Origin: Salegentibacter agarivorans
GTDB lineage: Bacteria; Bacteroidota; Bacteroidia; Flavobacteriales; Flavobacteriaceae
Assembly: GCF_900113135.1 (NCBI RefSeq)
Contig: NZ_FOOH01000031.1
Span: 1-47,384 of the forward strand
DNA: 47,384 nucleotides
Direction of reading: 5' to 3'
A program made the position numbers and the translations under genes. The notes under the pieces are model-generated. The model was not told where the DNA came from and did no database searches. It worked only from the letters and a program-made list of their open reading frames with translations. Below, in pieces: positions 17,923-26,807 of this stretch (the stretch's first letter is position 1; each line of letters opens with the position of its first letter).

Positions 17923-18765
17923 TTAATCGGCCTGGTGACGGTATTGCGAAGGGGTTATTCCTTTTAATTCTTTAAACTTCCGGTTAAAATTAGCGATATT
18001 CTGAAAACCACATAATTCAGAAATTACTGAAATAGATAGATCGTGATCTTTATAAAGCAACTTACACGCATGGTCTATTCGTATTTCAATTAAAAACTGG
18101 AAAAATGTTTTATTAGTTCTTTTTTTAAAATAACGACAAAAAGCATTTTTACTCATAAAAGCAATATCTGCAATATCATCCAGGGAGATACCTTCCTGGA
18201 AATTATCCATTGCATATTGAAAAACATCGTTCATTCTTTTACCTTCATCCTCGGTATATTTTTTCCTGTAAACAAAAGAGGAAAGGGGGTTTTTCTCTGA
18301 GGAAATCAACCCATTCAATAAGTAAAGAAGAGAGGCAATCCGTTCAATTTTATTTTGATGTTTAAGCTGGTTAAAAAGAATGTAATTATCTTCATTTGCT
18401 TTTATTTTCATTCCATATTCAGATTCATCAAAAAATTTTTGAACTCCTGTTAAATCTGTGATATTAAAAAAGTCTTTCCCAAAAGATTTCTTAGTGAAAA
18501 ATAAAGTATACATCACTGATTTGGGGTGGGCTTTTGCATCACTACGGAAAACGTGTGGTATGTTCTCCCCAATAACCAATATATCGTGGGGTTGGTATTC
18601 ATTAATACTGTCTCCAACTATTAATGAACCACTCCCTTCCATGATATAACTAATCTGTATTTCCTCATGTTGATGAAGCTTATCGTAGAAGACTATTTCA
18701 TGGTCTTCCTGATATACCAGCGCTTCTTTTTCAGGCTTCGGAATTTTGAAGGGTAATACTTTCAC
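17923..18765 (-). CDS. AraC-family regulator with cupin sensor domain
   Basis: 280 residues. The N-terminal half (about 15-110) has a cupin-like pattern (HQHEEIQISYIMEGSGSLIV, then PHDILVIGENIPHVF), the usual ligand-binding part. The C-terminal half (about 185-278) is an AraC DNA-binding domain with two helix-turn-helix motifs (LDDIADIAFMSKNAFCRYFK and ISELCGFQNIANFNRKFK). It is divergent from the hydroxyproline operon with 136 nt between the two starts. The shared motif at 18811-18830 lies in that gap, so it probably controls that operon and perhaps itself. Its ligand may be hydroxyproline or an arabinose compound; the sequence does not say which. Confidence 0.92.
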   Translation of the reverse strand: MKVLPFKIPKPEKEALVYQEDHEIVFYDKLHQHEEIQISYIMEGSGSLIVGDSINEYQPHDILVIGENIPHVFRSDAKAHPKSVMYTLFFTKKSFGKDFFNITDLTGVQKFFDESEYGMKIKANEDNYILFNQLKHQNKIERIASLLYLLNGLISSEKNPLSSFVYRKKYTEDEGKRMNDVFQYAMDNFQEGISLDDIADIAFMSKNAFCRYFKKRTNKTFFQFLIEIRIDHACKLLYKDHDLSISVISELCGFQNIANFNRKFKELKGITPSQYRHQAD

Positions 18766-18810
18766 ACTTATTTTTTTGTAAATATTATTAAAAAAAAATC
18801 AATAATTCAA

Positions 18811-18830
18811 TTTATATGTTAATATAGTAT
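18811..18830 (+). promoter_or_regulatory. Shared motif, copy 1 (before the hydroxyproline operon)
   Basis: TTTATATGTTAATATAGTAT. It matches copy 2 (23679-23698, before susC) at 18 of 20 bases, and its last 15 bases match copy 3 (28520-28534, before the S9 peptidase gene) at 14 of 15. It ends 45 nt before the first base of a -7 box (18875). A weaker second half-site, ATGTTAAGAT, starts at 18853. Direct half-sites upstream of a promoter are the usual layout for AraC activators. Confidence 0.7.
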
Positions 18831-18874
18831 CAGGTTTGGTTAATGACTACAAATGTTAAGATGATTAATCGATT

Positions 18875-18882
18875 TATTTTTG
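18875..18882 (+). promoter_or_regulatory. -7 box of the hydroxyproline operon
   Basis: TATTTTTG matches the Bacteroidota -7 consensus TAnnTTTG and lies 20 nt before the start codon of the first gene. No good -33 TTG is seen at the proper distance, which suits a promoter that depends on an activator bound at 18811-18860. Confidence 0.6.
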
Positions 18883-18901
18883 TCTTAAAATATATATTAT
18901 T

Positions 18902-19819
18902 ATGGCAATTAAATGGGAAGGGGTAATGCCCGCAGTGACAACTAAATTCGACGAGAATGATGAGTTGGATTTAATCACCTTTGAAAAGAATATTAACGCA
19001 CAACTGGAAGCTGGTGTAAGTGGAATCATTTTAGGGGGAACTCTAGGAGAAGCCAGTACACTAACTCCTAAGGAAAAGGAGAGCTTGGTGAAAAAAACAT
19101 TGGAAATCACCAATGGAAAAGTTCCAGTGATTATAAATATAGCTGAGCAATCCACAAAGGATGCTATTCAGGTTGCTAGGGATGCCGCTACCTGGGGTGC
19201 ACAAGGGCTTATGCTTTTACCACCTATGCGATATAAAGCTACCGATCGCGAGACGGTAGTGTATTTAAAAGAAATTGCGAAAAGTACTTCACTTCCTATA
19301 ATGATCTACAATAACCCGGTGGATTATAAGATAGAGATTAGTCTTAAGATGTTTGAAGACTTATTAGCTGAATGTGATAATATTGAGGCCGTAAAAGAAT
19401 CAACACGCGATATAAGTAATGTTATACGCCTTAAAAATAAGTTTGGTGACCGTTTAAAAGTTTTATGTGGTGTTGACACTCTGGCGTTGGAAAGTATGGT
19501 TTCCGGGGCCGATGGTTGGGTCGCGGGCTTAGTCGCTGCATATCCAGAGGAAACAGTAGCCATTTACAAGTTGGTTAAGGCAGGGGATTTAAAGGAAGCT
19601 TTGAGGGTTTATAGATGGTTCATGCCGCTCTTGGAACTTGATATTTCTCCCCAATTGGTACAAAATATAAAACTGGCCGAAGTGGCAACTGGTCTGGGAA
19701 CTGAGAATGTAAGGGCTCCAAGATTACAACTTGAAGGTGCAGAACGTAAGCGTGTTTTGTCTGTTATCGAGGATGCTATGGCAAAAAGACCTACACTAGT
19801 AGATTATAAATCATTATAA
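18902..19819 (+). CDS. DapA-family lyase, probable 1-pyrroline-4-hydroxy-2-carboxylate deaminase
   Basis: 305 residues of the dihydrodipicolinate synthase / N-acetylneuraminate lyase fold. The Schiff-base lysine is Lys165 in EAVKEST, and the conserved tyrosine is Tyr136 in MIYNNPVDY. GGTLGEASTLTPKEK marks the substrate pocket. Fold membership is certain. The specific reaction is inferred from neighbours: in hydroxyproline catabolism an enzyme of this family removes water and ammonia from pyrroline-4-hydroxy-2-carboxylate to give 2-oxoglutarate semialdehyde (HypD in Sinorhizobium literature). The next genes encode the semialdehyde dehydrogenase, a hydroxyproline epimerase and a D-amino-acid dehydrogenase, which completes that pathway. 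Cytoplasmic; first gene of the operon. Confidence 0.88.
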   Translation: MAIKWEGVMPAVTTKFDENDELDLITFEKNINAQLEAGVSGIILGGTLGEASTLTPKEKESLVKKTLEITNGKVPVIINIAEQSTKDAIQVARDAATWGAQGLMLLPPMRYKATDRETVVYLKEIAKSTSLPIMIYNNPVDYKIEISLKMFEDLLAECDNIEAVKESTRDISNVIRLKNKFGDRLKVLCGVDTLALESMVSGADGWVAGLVAAYPEETVAIYKLVKAGDLKEALRVYRWFMPLLELDISPQLVQNIKLAEVATGLGTENVRAPRLQLEGAERKRVLSVIEDAMAKRPTLVDYKSL

Positions 19820-19835
19820 ACCAAAAAAAGAAAGC

Positions 19836-21404
19836 ATGATTACAGGGAAAAATTATATAGGAGAAGAGCTTTCCAATAACGGAAATATAAAGTTTAGAAC
19901 TTTTAATCCAAGAGAAAATAAGGAAACCAGTCCAACTTTTTATGAAGCTTCCAAGGAGGAAGTTAATCTTGCAGTGGAAAAGGCAAACAAGGCATTTGAA
20001 TTATATAAGAATAAAACTAATAGTGAGATTGCTGAATTTCTTGAAGCAATAGCATTAGCATTAGAAGCAAATGGTGAAGCACTCAAAGCCGTATACAGGG
20101 AAGAATCCGGCCTTCCGGAAGGAAGATCAAATGGTGAGTTTGCCAGGACCACAGCGCAGTTAAGAGCCTTTGCAGAAATGCTTAAGGAGGGTAGTTGGGT
20201 TGATGCAATTATCAGTAATCCAGAGGGAAAACCAGATATTCGAAGAATGCAAATCCCTTATGGGCCAGTAGCTGTGTTTGGAGCCAGTAACTTTCCTTTT
20301 GCTTTTTCAACTGCCGGTGGTGATACTGCCAGTGCATTAGCTTCTGGCTCCCCTGTAGTAGTGAAATCCCATCCTTTACATGCAGGAACTGGGGAACTGG
20401 TTGCTGAAGCGATAATTAAAGCTGCTAAGAAAACGGGGATGCCTGATGGTGTTTTTTCCAACCTTAACAGTAAAGGAATTGAAGTAGGAGAGTGGTTGGT
20501 AAAACATCCCAAAATCAAGTCGGTAGGATTTACCGGTAGTTATAAAGCAGGTACTGCACTTTCAAAATTAGCCGCAGCAAGACCAGAACCTATCCCGGTG
20601 TTTGCTGAAATGGGAAGTGTTAATCCAGTAGTCGCTTTACCTTCCTCTCTGGAAGAGAAAGGTGAGGAATGGGCTGAACAGTATGCAGGATCTATTACAG
20701 CTGGGTGTGGTCAATTTTGTACCAATCCAGGGTTAATCCTTGGTATAGAGAGTCCGGCATTAGACAGTTTTATTGAAAAATTAGGAAAGAATCTAGCGAA
20801 TATTGCTCCAGATGTTATGTTAAGCCCTGGAATCCAAGGGCAATATGAAACCTCAAAATCTGGTGTATTATCTCAGGAAGGTTATAATCTGGTAGGGAAA
20901 TACGATGGGGAGATCCAACCTAACTTTGGAAGGCAGGAAGTAATTTCTGTTACAGGGGAAGCCTTTCTTGAGAATACTCATTTTCATAAAGAGGTATTTG
21001 GACCTTTTTCAGTAATAGTAAAATGTAAGAATAAAAACCAATTAAATGAGGTGCTCCGGCAATTAGAAGGCCAACTCACCGGAACGGTATTAAATTCCGA
21101 TCAAAAGGAACTTCAGCAATATAAAGATGTTATTGATTCCCTTACAACTACTGTAGGTCGGATTATATTCAACAGCGTACCTACAGGAGTTGAAGTGTGC
21201 GCAGCGATGACTCACGGTGGACCATTCCCGGCTACTTCAAACGCGAAATTTACCTCAGTTGGATTGACCGCGGTACAACGGTGGGTGCGTCCGATTTCGT
21301 ATCAGGATTGGCCGGATGAGTTACTACCAAACTCGCTAAAGGATAAAAATCCATTAGGGATTTTGAGAAATATTAATGGAAAATATACAACAGATAGCTT
21401 ATAG
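19836..21404 (+). CDS. 2-oxoglutarate semialdehyde dehydrogenase (aldehyde dehydrogenase)
   Basis: 522 residues, the length of the type III ketoglutarate-semialdehyde dehydrogenases that are linked with hydroxyproline use. Aldehyde dehydrogenase landmarks are the NAD(P)-binding FGASNFPFAFSTAGGD region, the general base Glu258 in FAEMGSVNP and the nucleophile Cys295 in GCGQFCTNPG. It oxidises 2-oxoglutarate semialdehyde (2,5-dioxopentanoate) to 2-oxoglutarate, the exit of the pathway into the TCA cycle. It starts 17 nt after the deaminase-like gene and ends 7 nt before the epimerase gene. Substrate is inferred from length class and context. Confidence 0.9.
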   Translation: MITGKNYIGEELSNNGNIKFRTFNPRENKETSPTFYEASKEEVNLAVEKANKAFELYKNKTNSEIAEFLEAIALALEANGEALKAVYREESGLPEGRSNGEFARTTAQLRAFAEMLKEGSWVDAIISNPEGKPDIRRMQIPYGPVAVFGASNFPFAFSTAGGDTASALASGSPVVVKSHPLHAGTGELVAEAIIKAAKKTGMPDGVFSNLNSKGIEVGEWLVKHPKIKSVGFTGSYKAGTALSKLAAARPEPIPVFAEMGSVNPVVALPSSLEEKGEEWAEQYAGSITAGCGQFCTNPGLILGIESPALDSFIEKLGKNLANIAPDVMLSPGIQGQYETSKSGVLSQEGYNLVGKYDGEIQPNFGRQEVISVTGEAFLENTHFHKEVFGPFSVIVKCKNKNQLNEVLRQLEGQLTGTVLNSDQKELQQYKDVIDSLTTTVGRIIFNSVPTGVEVCAAMTHGGPFPATSNAKFTSVGLTAVQRWVRPISYQDWPDELLPNSLKDKNPLGILRNINGKYTTDSL

Positions 21405-21410
21405 AAATTA

Positions 21411-22412
21411 ATGGCAAGAAAAACTTTTTTTTGTGTGGATGCCCATACCTGTGGGAACCCTGTGAGGGTAGTAGCTGGTGGTGGTCCTTTCATTGAAGGA
21501 AAAACCATGAGTGAAAAGAGGCAAAATTTTATGCGAGAATATGATTGGATTAGGAGGGGTTTAATGTTTGAACCTAGGGGCCATGATATGATGAGTGGGA
21601 GCATTTTGTTCCCGCCATCAGATCCCCAAAATGATTGTGGTATTCTTTTTATTGAAACTAGTGGCTGTCTGCCTATGTGTGGACACGGTACCATTGGTAC
21701 GGTAACCGTGGCAATTGAAGAAGGTCTGGTTACACCGAAAAAACCAGGTATTCTACGCCTCGAAACACCGGCTGGCCTTGTAAAAGTTACTTATAAGCAG
21801 GAAGGAAAAAAAGTAAAATCTGTCAAAATTGTCAATATTAAATCTTACCTGGCTAAAGAGAATATCACTGTAAACTCCAGTGATTTGGGTGATTTAATCG
21901 TAGATGTTTCCTATGGTGGAAATTTCTATGCTATTGTAGAAGTCCAGGATAACTTTAAAGGACTTGAACACTACCAGGCAAGTGAATTGATAACCTGGAG
22001 CCGGGAACTTCGAAATAATTTGAATGCCGAACATAGCTTCGTGCACCCTGAAGACCCAACGATCAATGGACTAAGTCATATTCAGTGGACAGGTTCCGTA
22101 ATAAATGAAAATTCCACCGCTAGAAATGCAGTTTTTTATGGAGATAAAGCAATTGACCGTTCTCCATGTGGAACAGGTACATCTGCAAGAATGGCGCAGT
22201 GGTATGCAAAAGGTAAATTAAAAATGGGTGATGAATTTATCCATGAAAGTATAATTGGAAGCAGGTTTATTGGGAGAATAGAAGAAGAAACAGAATTGGC
22301 TGGAATTAAATCAATTATTCCCAGTATAGAAGGGTGGGCAATGGTAACAGGCTATAATAATATAGTAATCGATGATGATGATCCCTATGCCCATGGGTTT
22401 CAGGTACTTTAA
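21411..22412 (+). CDS. 4-hydroxyproline 2-epimerase (proline racemase family)
   Basis: 333 residues. Proline racemase family members use two active-site residues as acid and base; here both are cysteines, Cys90 in PMCGHGTIG and Cys253 in SPCGTGTSA. That fits a racemase or epimerase and excludes the related dehydratases, which have Thr at the first site. It would invert C2 of trans-4-hydroxy-L-proline to give cis-4-hydroxy-D-proline. The presence of all downstream enzymes favours hydroxyproline over proline as substrate. Cytoplasmic. The next gene starts after 10 nt. Confidence 0.93.
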   Translation: MARKTFFCVDAHTCGNPVRVVAGGGPFIEGKTMSEKRQNFMREYDWIRRGLMFEPRGHDMMSGSILFPPSDPQNDCGILFIETSGCLPMCGHGTIGTVTVAIEEGLVTPKKPGILRLETPAGLVKVTYKQEGKKVKSVKIVNIKSYLAKENITVNSSDLGDLIVDVSYGGNFYAIVEVQDNFKGLEHYQASELITWSRELRNNLNAEHSFVHPEDPTINGLSHIQWTGSVINENSTARNAVFYGDKAIDRSPCGTGTSARMAQWYAKGKLKMGDEFIHESIIGSRFIGRIEEETELAGIKSIIPSIEGWAMVTGYNNIVIDDDDPYAHGFQVL

Positions 22413-22422
22413 TATTTAGAAC

Positions 22423-23664
22423 ATGAAAAAAGTTGCAATTATTGGCGGTGGCATTACAGGCTTATGTTCAGCATACTACTTAATAAAAGAAGGGTATAAA
22501 GTGACTATTATTGATAAAGGAGATATTACTGGGGGCGCTTCTTTTATTAATGCCGGTTATGTTACACCAAGCCATTTTAAACCTATTGCAGAACCCGGGA
22601 TGATTACCCAAGGCATTAAATGGATGTTTAATAGTTCCAGTCCTTTTTATATTAAACCCCGTTGGGATATGGAATTTTTTAAATGGGCTTGGTATTTTAA
22701 AAAGTCATCAACAAGGAAGAATGTAGAAAAGGCAATTCCAGTTCTGGTTGAGCTAAACCTTAAAAGCCGGGATCTCTATATGGAAATGTTGGAGACCCTC
22801 GATTTTGACTTTCATATGGAAAAGAAAGGTTTGCTCATGATTTATAAAACCGCTAAGAATCAGGATCACGAACTAAAATTGGCAGAGAGAGGAAAGGATT
22901 TGGGATTAGAGGTCTCTGTATTGGATAAAGTGGGTATTAAAGCAATCGAACCAGGTTTGAAAGAAGATGTATTAGGTGGGGTACATTATTTATGTGACAC
23001 CCATAGTACGCCAAATATATTTATGAAGAATCTAAAAAAATGGTTAGTAGATAATGGAACCAATTTTATCTTAGAAAAAAATGTCACCGGATTTAAAACA
23101 GAAGAAAATAGTCTCAAAGCTATGATCACTGAAACTGAAAGTATTGAAGCAGATGAATTTTTGGTGGCTACCGGTAGTTGGACTTTTGAAATGACAAAGC
23201 AGCTAGGTATAAATATTCCTATTCAACCAGGGAAGGGCTATAGTATGGATGTTTTTAGAAAAACTGATATTAAATTACCAGCTATATTAACAGAAGCCAA
23301 GGTTGCCGTGACACCCATGCAAAACTTCACACGTTTTGCAGGAACTATGGAGTTTTCAGGAAATAATTCTAGTATCCAGACCAATAGGGTGGAAACCATT
23401 GCCAACGCAGCATCTAATTTTTACAAAGATTTAACAATAACTGAAAAAGAAAAAAAATTAGCCACAAGTGGCTTAAGACCGGTATCCCCAGATGGTTTAC
23501 CCTTTATCGGAAAGTCCTCGAAATATAGCAACCTTAGTATTGCCTCGGGTCACGCTATGATGGGTTGGAGCTTAGGACCCGTCACCGGAAAATTAATTTC
23601 AGAAATTATTGGAAACCGTAAAACCTCCGTGTCTATAAGTCCATTTAATTTAGAGCGCTTTTAA
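22423..23664 (+). CDS. FAD-dependent D-hydroxyproline dehydrogenase/oxidase (DadA-like)
   Basis: 413 residues of the D-amino-acid oxidase-like fold. The FAD dinucleotide-binding motif is at the N-terminus (AIIGGGITGLCSAYYL, about 4-19), and the C-terminal FAD contacts are in LRPVSPDGLPFIG and SGHAMMGWSLGP. It should oxidise cis-4-hydroxy-D-proline to 1-pyrroline-4-hydroxy-2-carboxylate, the substrate of the DapA-like enzyme. Context points to this substrate; sequence alone would only say D-amino-acid dehydrogenase. Last gene of the operon; 150 nt separate it from susC, and that gap holds motif copy 2. Confidence 0.9.
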   Translation: MKKVAIIGGGITGLCSAYYLIKEGYKVTIIDKGDITGGASFINAGYVTPSHFKPIAEPGMITQGIKWMFNSSSPFYIKPRWDMEFFKWAWYFKKSSTRKNVEKAIPVLVELNLKSRDLYMEMLETLDFDFHMEKKGLLMIYKTAKNQDHELKLAERGKDLGLEVSVLDKVGIKAIEPGLKEDVLGGVHYLCDTHSTPNIFMKNLKKWLVDNGTNFILEKNVTGFKTEENSLKAMITETESIEADEFLVATGSWTFEMTKQLGINIPIQPGKGYSMDVFRKTDIKLPAILTEAKVAVTPMQNFTRFAGTMEFSGNNSSIQTNRVETIANAASNFYKDLTITEKEKKLATSGLRPVSPDGLPFIGKSSKYSNLSIASGHAMMGWSLGPVTGKLISEIIGNRKTSVSISPFNLERF

Positions 23665-23678
23665 AAACATCCTGACTA

Positions 23679-23698
23679 TTTATGTGTTAAGATAGTAT
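23679..23698 (+). promoter_or_regulatory. Shared motif, copy 2 (before susC)
   Basis: TTTATGTGTTAAGATAGTAT matches copy 1 (18811-18830) at 18 of 20 positions. It ends 45 nt before the first base of TAAGTTTA (23743-23750), the same distance as in copies 1 and 3. A second half-site, ATGTTAAG, begins at 23716. Confidence 0.7.
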
Positions 23699-23721
23699 TA
23701 ATTGTCGCTAACTTTATGTTA

Positions 23722-23750
23722 AGTCTTGTATAAGACTAATTGTAAGTTTA
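23722..23750 (+). promoter_or_regulatory. susC promoter region with a 6-bp palindrome and -7-like box
   Basis: AGTCTT-GTAT-AAGACT (23722-23737) is a perfect palindrome just upstream of TAAGTTTA (23743-23750), which fits TAnnTTTG except at its last base. A transcript from here would have a leader of about 60 nt before the susC start codon. Confidence 0.45.
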
Positions 23751-23814
23751 CAAATAAGGAATAGAAAACTAAACGTTTGATATTCTCTACTGCTAACTTT
23801 ATAAACTTACGATT

Positions 23815-26796
23815 ATGATAAACCAACTTTTTTTAATCAAATTCATCAGAAGAAAATCTTTTCTTTGTTTTTTTCTATTCTTTTTAGTGAGTTACTTTGC
23901 GCATTCACAGGTTTCTTTAACAGGTTCTGTTCAGGACGAAGATGGAATGCCTATTCCAGGAGTTTCAGTTATAGAAAAAAATACTGGAAATGGAACAGTA
24001 ACCGATTTTGATGGTAATTTTCAGCTAAATACCATCTCTGAAAATCCTGTCTTAACTTTTTCCTTTGTCGGGTATGAAACTCAGGAGGTAAATTTCTCAG
24101 AACAAACCAATTTAAATATAATACTCAAAGAGGATTTATCGGCTTTAAATGAAGTGGTGGTTATTGGGTATGGTACGCAAAAAAGGGCAGACGTTACCAG
24201 TGCAGTTGCTACGGTGAAATCAGAAGAATTTATCCAGGGAAATGTTAACGATGCCGCACAACTAATACAAGGTAAGGTCGCGGGTTTGTCTGTTTCTACT
24301 CCTTCAGGAGATCCCACCCAGGGAGCGCAAATTATGCTTAGGGGTATCTCTTCTATAAGTGGAAGTTCACAACCCCTGATTCTTATTGATGGGGTTCCAG
24401 GAAACCTTCAAACTGTTGCGCCGGAAGATATTGCTTCTATAGACGTATTAAAGGACGGTTCAGCAACAGCTATTTATGGAACGCGGGGAACCAATGGAGT
24501 GGTTATAATAACAACCAAGGATGCCGGGATGGAAATTGCTCCAACCATTGATTATAATGGGTATATGACATTATCCCAAATCAATAATAAAATGGACTTT
24601 TTAGACGCATCAGAATTAAGACAGAAGTTTGATGAAGGATATACCTTTAACGGATCCAATGTTGAAGATTTTGGAGCGAATACCGACTGGCTGGATGAAA
24701 TAACAAGAGATGCACTTAGCCAGGTACATAACCTAATTTTTCGAGGTGGGAACAAAACAACGAATCTCACAGCTTCACTCAATTATAGGGATAATGAAGG
24801 AATTTTTATAAAAACGAATAACAAGCGATATTCTGCCAGAATTGATGTGAATCATAACATGTTCGATAATAGATTAAAATCCAATTTTAATATAATAACA
24901 AGTGAACAGGAATTTTTTGCAGGCGGGGATGGTGCTAGTTTTAACCCGTATGTATACAGGCAGGCATTAATTCGAAATCCCACAGAACCGGTAAAAAATG
25001 AAGATGGTACTTGGTATGAAAGGGATGTTTACTTTTATGATAACCCTGTTGCTTATTTAGAGGAAACTGATGGAAAAAATCGTTATCGGAATTTAAGAGT
25101 AACGGGAAGTCTAAGTTATGAACCCATTGAAGACCTAGTAATTCAGGGTTTATATACCAGAAAAGGTAATTATAATATACGAGGATTTTATCAAACAAAA
25201 AATCACGTCTCTACCACGAAGAATGGATTAGAGGGATATGCCTCCCGTGGGACCGATGATTATATCGGTAATTATGGTCAAATAACTGTAGATTACAAGA
25301 AGAATTGGGGAGATCATAAATTTACCGCCCTGGGAGGATATAACTATGAGGATAATACCTATGAAGGTTTTTACGCTACCAACAGGAATTTTCCGACTGA
25401 TGCCTATACCTATAATAATATAGGTATAGGACAAGGCTTGCCATTGGGTGAAGCCGGAATGGGAAGCTCTAAAAGTTCAGATAAATTGATCGCCTTCTTT
25501 TCCCGTCTTACCTATAATTATGCAGATAAGTACTTACTAATGGCTAGTATTCGTCACGAAGGTTCTTCAAGATTCGGAGCGGAAAATAAATGGGGTAGTT
25601 TCCCAGGTATATCGGCAGGATGGCGTATGAACGAAGAAGAATTTCTTAAAGATGTATCCTGGATAGATAACATTAAATTAAGGGCTGGTTTTGGGGTTAC
25701 AGGAATTAATGCCGGAAGCTCTTATCAATCTTTAAGTAGTTTGAATTACGATAGCTATTTTCTTTACAATAACCGTTGGATAAGAGAACTAATTCCTGCG
25801 CGAAATCCTAACCCAGATCTACGTTGGGAAAAGAAAGAAGAATTTAACGCAGGGGTGGATTTCAGTTTTTTTGGAGGCCGGTTAGGAGGTGCTCTTGATT
25901 ATTATAACAGAACTACGAAAGATGCTCTTTACGATTATGATGTTCCTGTTCCTCCTTATCTATATGGAAGTATCACTGCAAACGTAGCACAACTTAAAAA
26001 CGAAGGGTTTGAAGCCCTTATAAATTTCGTTCCTGTTCAGACGGAAGATTTCCAATGGAGTGGAAATATGACATATTCAACCAATAGAAATGAATTACTC
26101 TCTATTTCAAATGATCAATTTGAAACTACTAACGATTTCTTCTATACCGGTTATGTGGGAGAACCTATTCAAATTTCAAGTCATATTGTCCAGGTTGGAG
26201 AGAGCATTGGTAATTTTTACGGTTTAAAGAGTGTGGATATTAACGAGGACGGTGTCTTTATGATTGAAACTCCCGATGGGGACATAATCCCGGCAACTGA
26301 ATCTGATGCCTCTGATAGGCAAATTTTAGGAAACGGCTTACCCGAGCACTATGTGAGTTGGAATAATACCTTTAATTATAAAAATTGGGATCTGAACGTT
26401 AATATGCGAGGTGCATTTGGCTATCAGATTCTTAATTCACAACGGATGTTTTATGAGAATCCTACAGTAGGTTATAATGTTCTGGATACCGCATTTGATG
26501 AAATCTATGGAAAAGCTGTTTTGGCCGATGTGCAGCGATATGTTAGTCATTATCTGGAAGATGGGGATTTCTGGAAGATAGATAACATTACGCTGGGCTA
26601 TACCTTCAATACAGAAAATATTGATTTTTTACAGAATTTGAGACTATACGCAACCGGTCTTAACCTGATAACCATTACAGGTTATGAAGGAATTGATCCG
26701 GAGGTTAACCGCTCAGGGCTTGCACCGGGAATTGATAGTCGTGATAAATATCCTACTAATAGGTCGTTCACCCTTGGTGTAAACTTAACTTTTTAA
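23815..26796 (+). CDS. SusC-like TonB-dependent outer-membrane transporter
   Basis: 993 residues. It has a signal peptide (FLFFLVSYFAHSQ), a carboxypeptidase-like beta-sandwich (VSLTGSVQDEDGMPIPGVSV, about 32-105), then the plug domain (about 115-230, with VVVIGYGTQKR and LILIDGVPG) and a C-terminal beta-barrel ending in FTLGVNLTF, with the terminal Phe expected of outer-membrane proteins. It imports large ligands together with the SusD-like lipoprotein, powered by TonB. The SusC/D pair next to hydroxyproline enzymes, peptidases and arabinofuranosidases suggests glycopeptide or oligosaccharide cargo. Family members import either glycans or peptides, so the cargo cannot be read from sequence. 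Confidence 0.96.
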   Translation: MINQLFLIKFIRRKSFLCFFLFFLVSYFAHSQVSLTGSVQDEDGMPIPGVSVIEKNTGNGTVTDFDGNFQLNTISENPVLTFSFVGYETQEVNFSEQTNLNIILKEDLSALNEVVVIGYGTQKRADVTSAVATVKSEEFIQGNVNDAAQLIQGKVAGLSVSTPSGDPTQGAQIMLRGISSISGSSQPLILIDGVPGNLQTVAPEDIASIDVLKDGSATAIYGTRGTNGVVIITTKDAGMEIAPTIDYNGYMTLSQINNKMDFLDASELRQKFDEGYTFNGSNVEDFGANTDWLDEITRDALSQVHNLIFRGGNKTTNLTASLNYRDNEGIFIKTNNKRYSARIDVNHNMFDNRLKSNFNIITSEQEFFAGGDGASFNPYVYRQALIRNPTEPVKNEDGTWYERDVYFYDNPVAYLEETDGKNRYRNLRVTGSLSYEPIEDLVIQGLYTRKGNYNIRGFYQTKNHVSTTKNGLEGYASRGTDDYIGNYGQITVDYKKNWGDHKFTALGGYNYEDNTYEGFYATNRNFPTDAYTYNNIGIGQGLPLGEAGMGSSKSSDKLIAFFSRLTYNYADKYLLMASIRHEGSSRFGAENKWGSFPGISAGWRMNEEEFLKDVSWIDNIKLRAGFGVTGINAGSSYQSLSSLNYDSYFLYNNRWIRELIPARNPNPDLRWEKKEEFNAGVDFSFFGGRLGGALDYYNRTTKDALYDYDVPVPPYLYGSITANVAQLKNEGFEALINFVPVQTEDFQWSGNMTYSTNRNELLSISNDQFETTNDFFYTGYVGEPIQISSHIVQVGESIGNFYGLKSVDINEDGVFMIETPDGDIIPATESDASDRQILGNGLPEHYVSWNNTFNYKNWDLNVNMRGAFGYQILNSQRMFYENPTVGYNVLDTAFDEIYGKAVLADVQRYVSHYLEDGDFWKIDNITLGYTFNTENIDFLQNLRLYATGLNLITITGYEGIDPEVNRSGLAPGIDSRDKYPTNRSFTLGVNLTF

Positions 26797-26807
26797 AAAT
26801 TACAATT

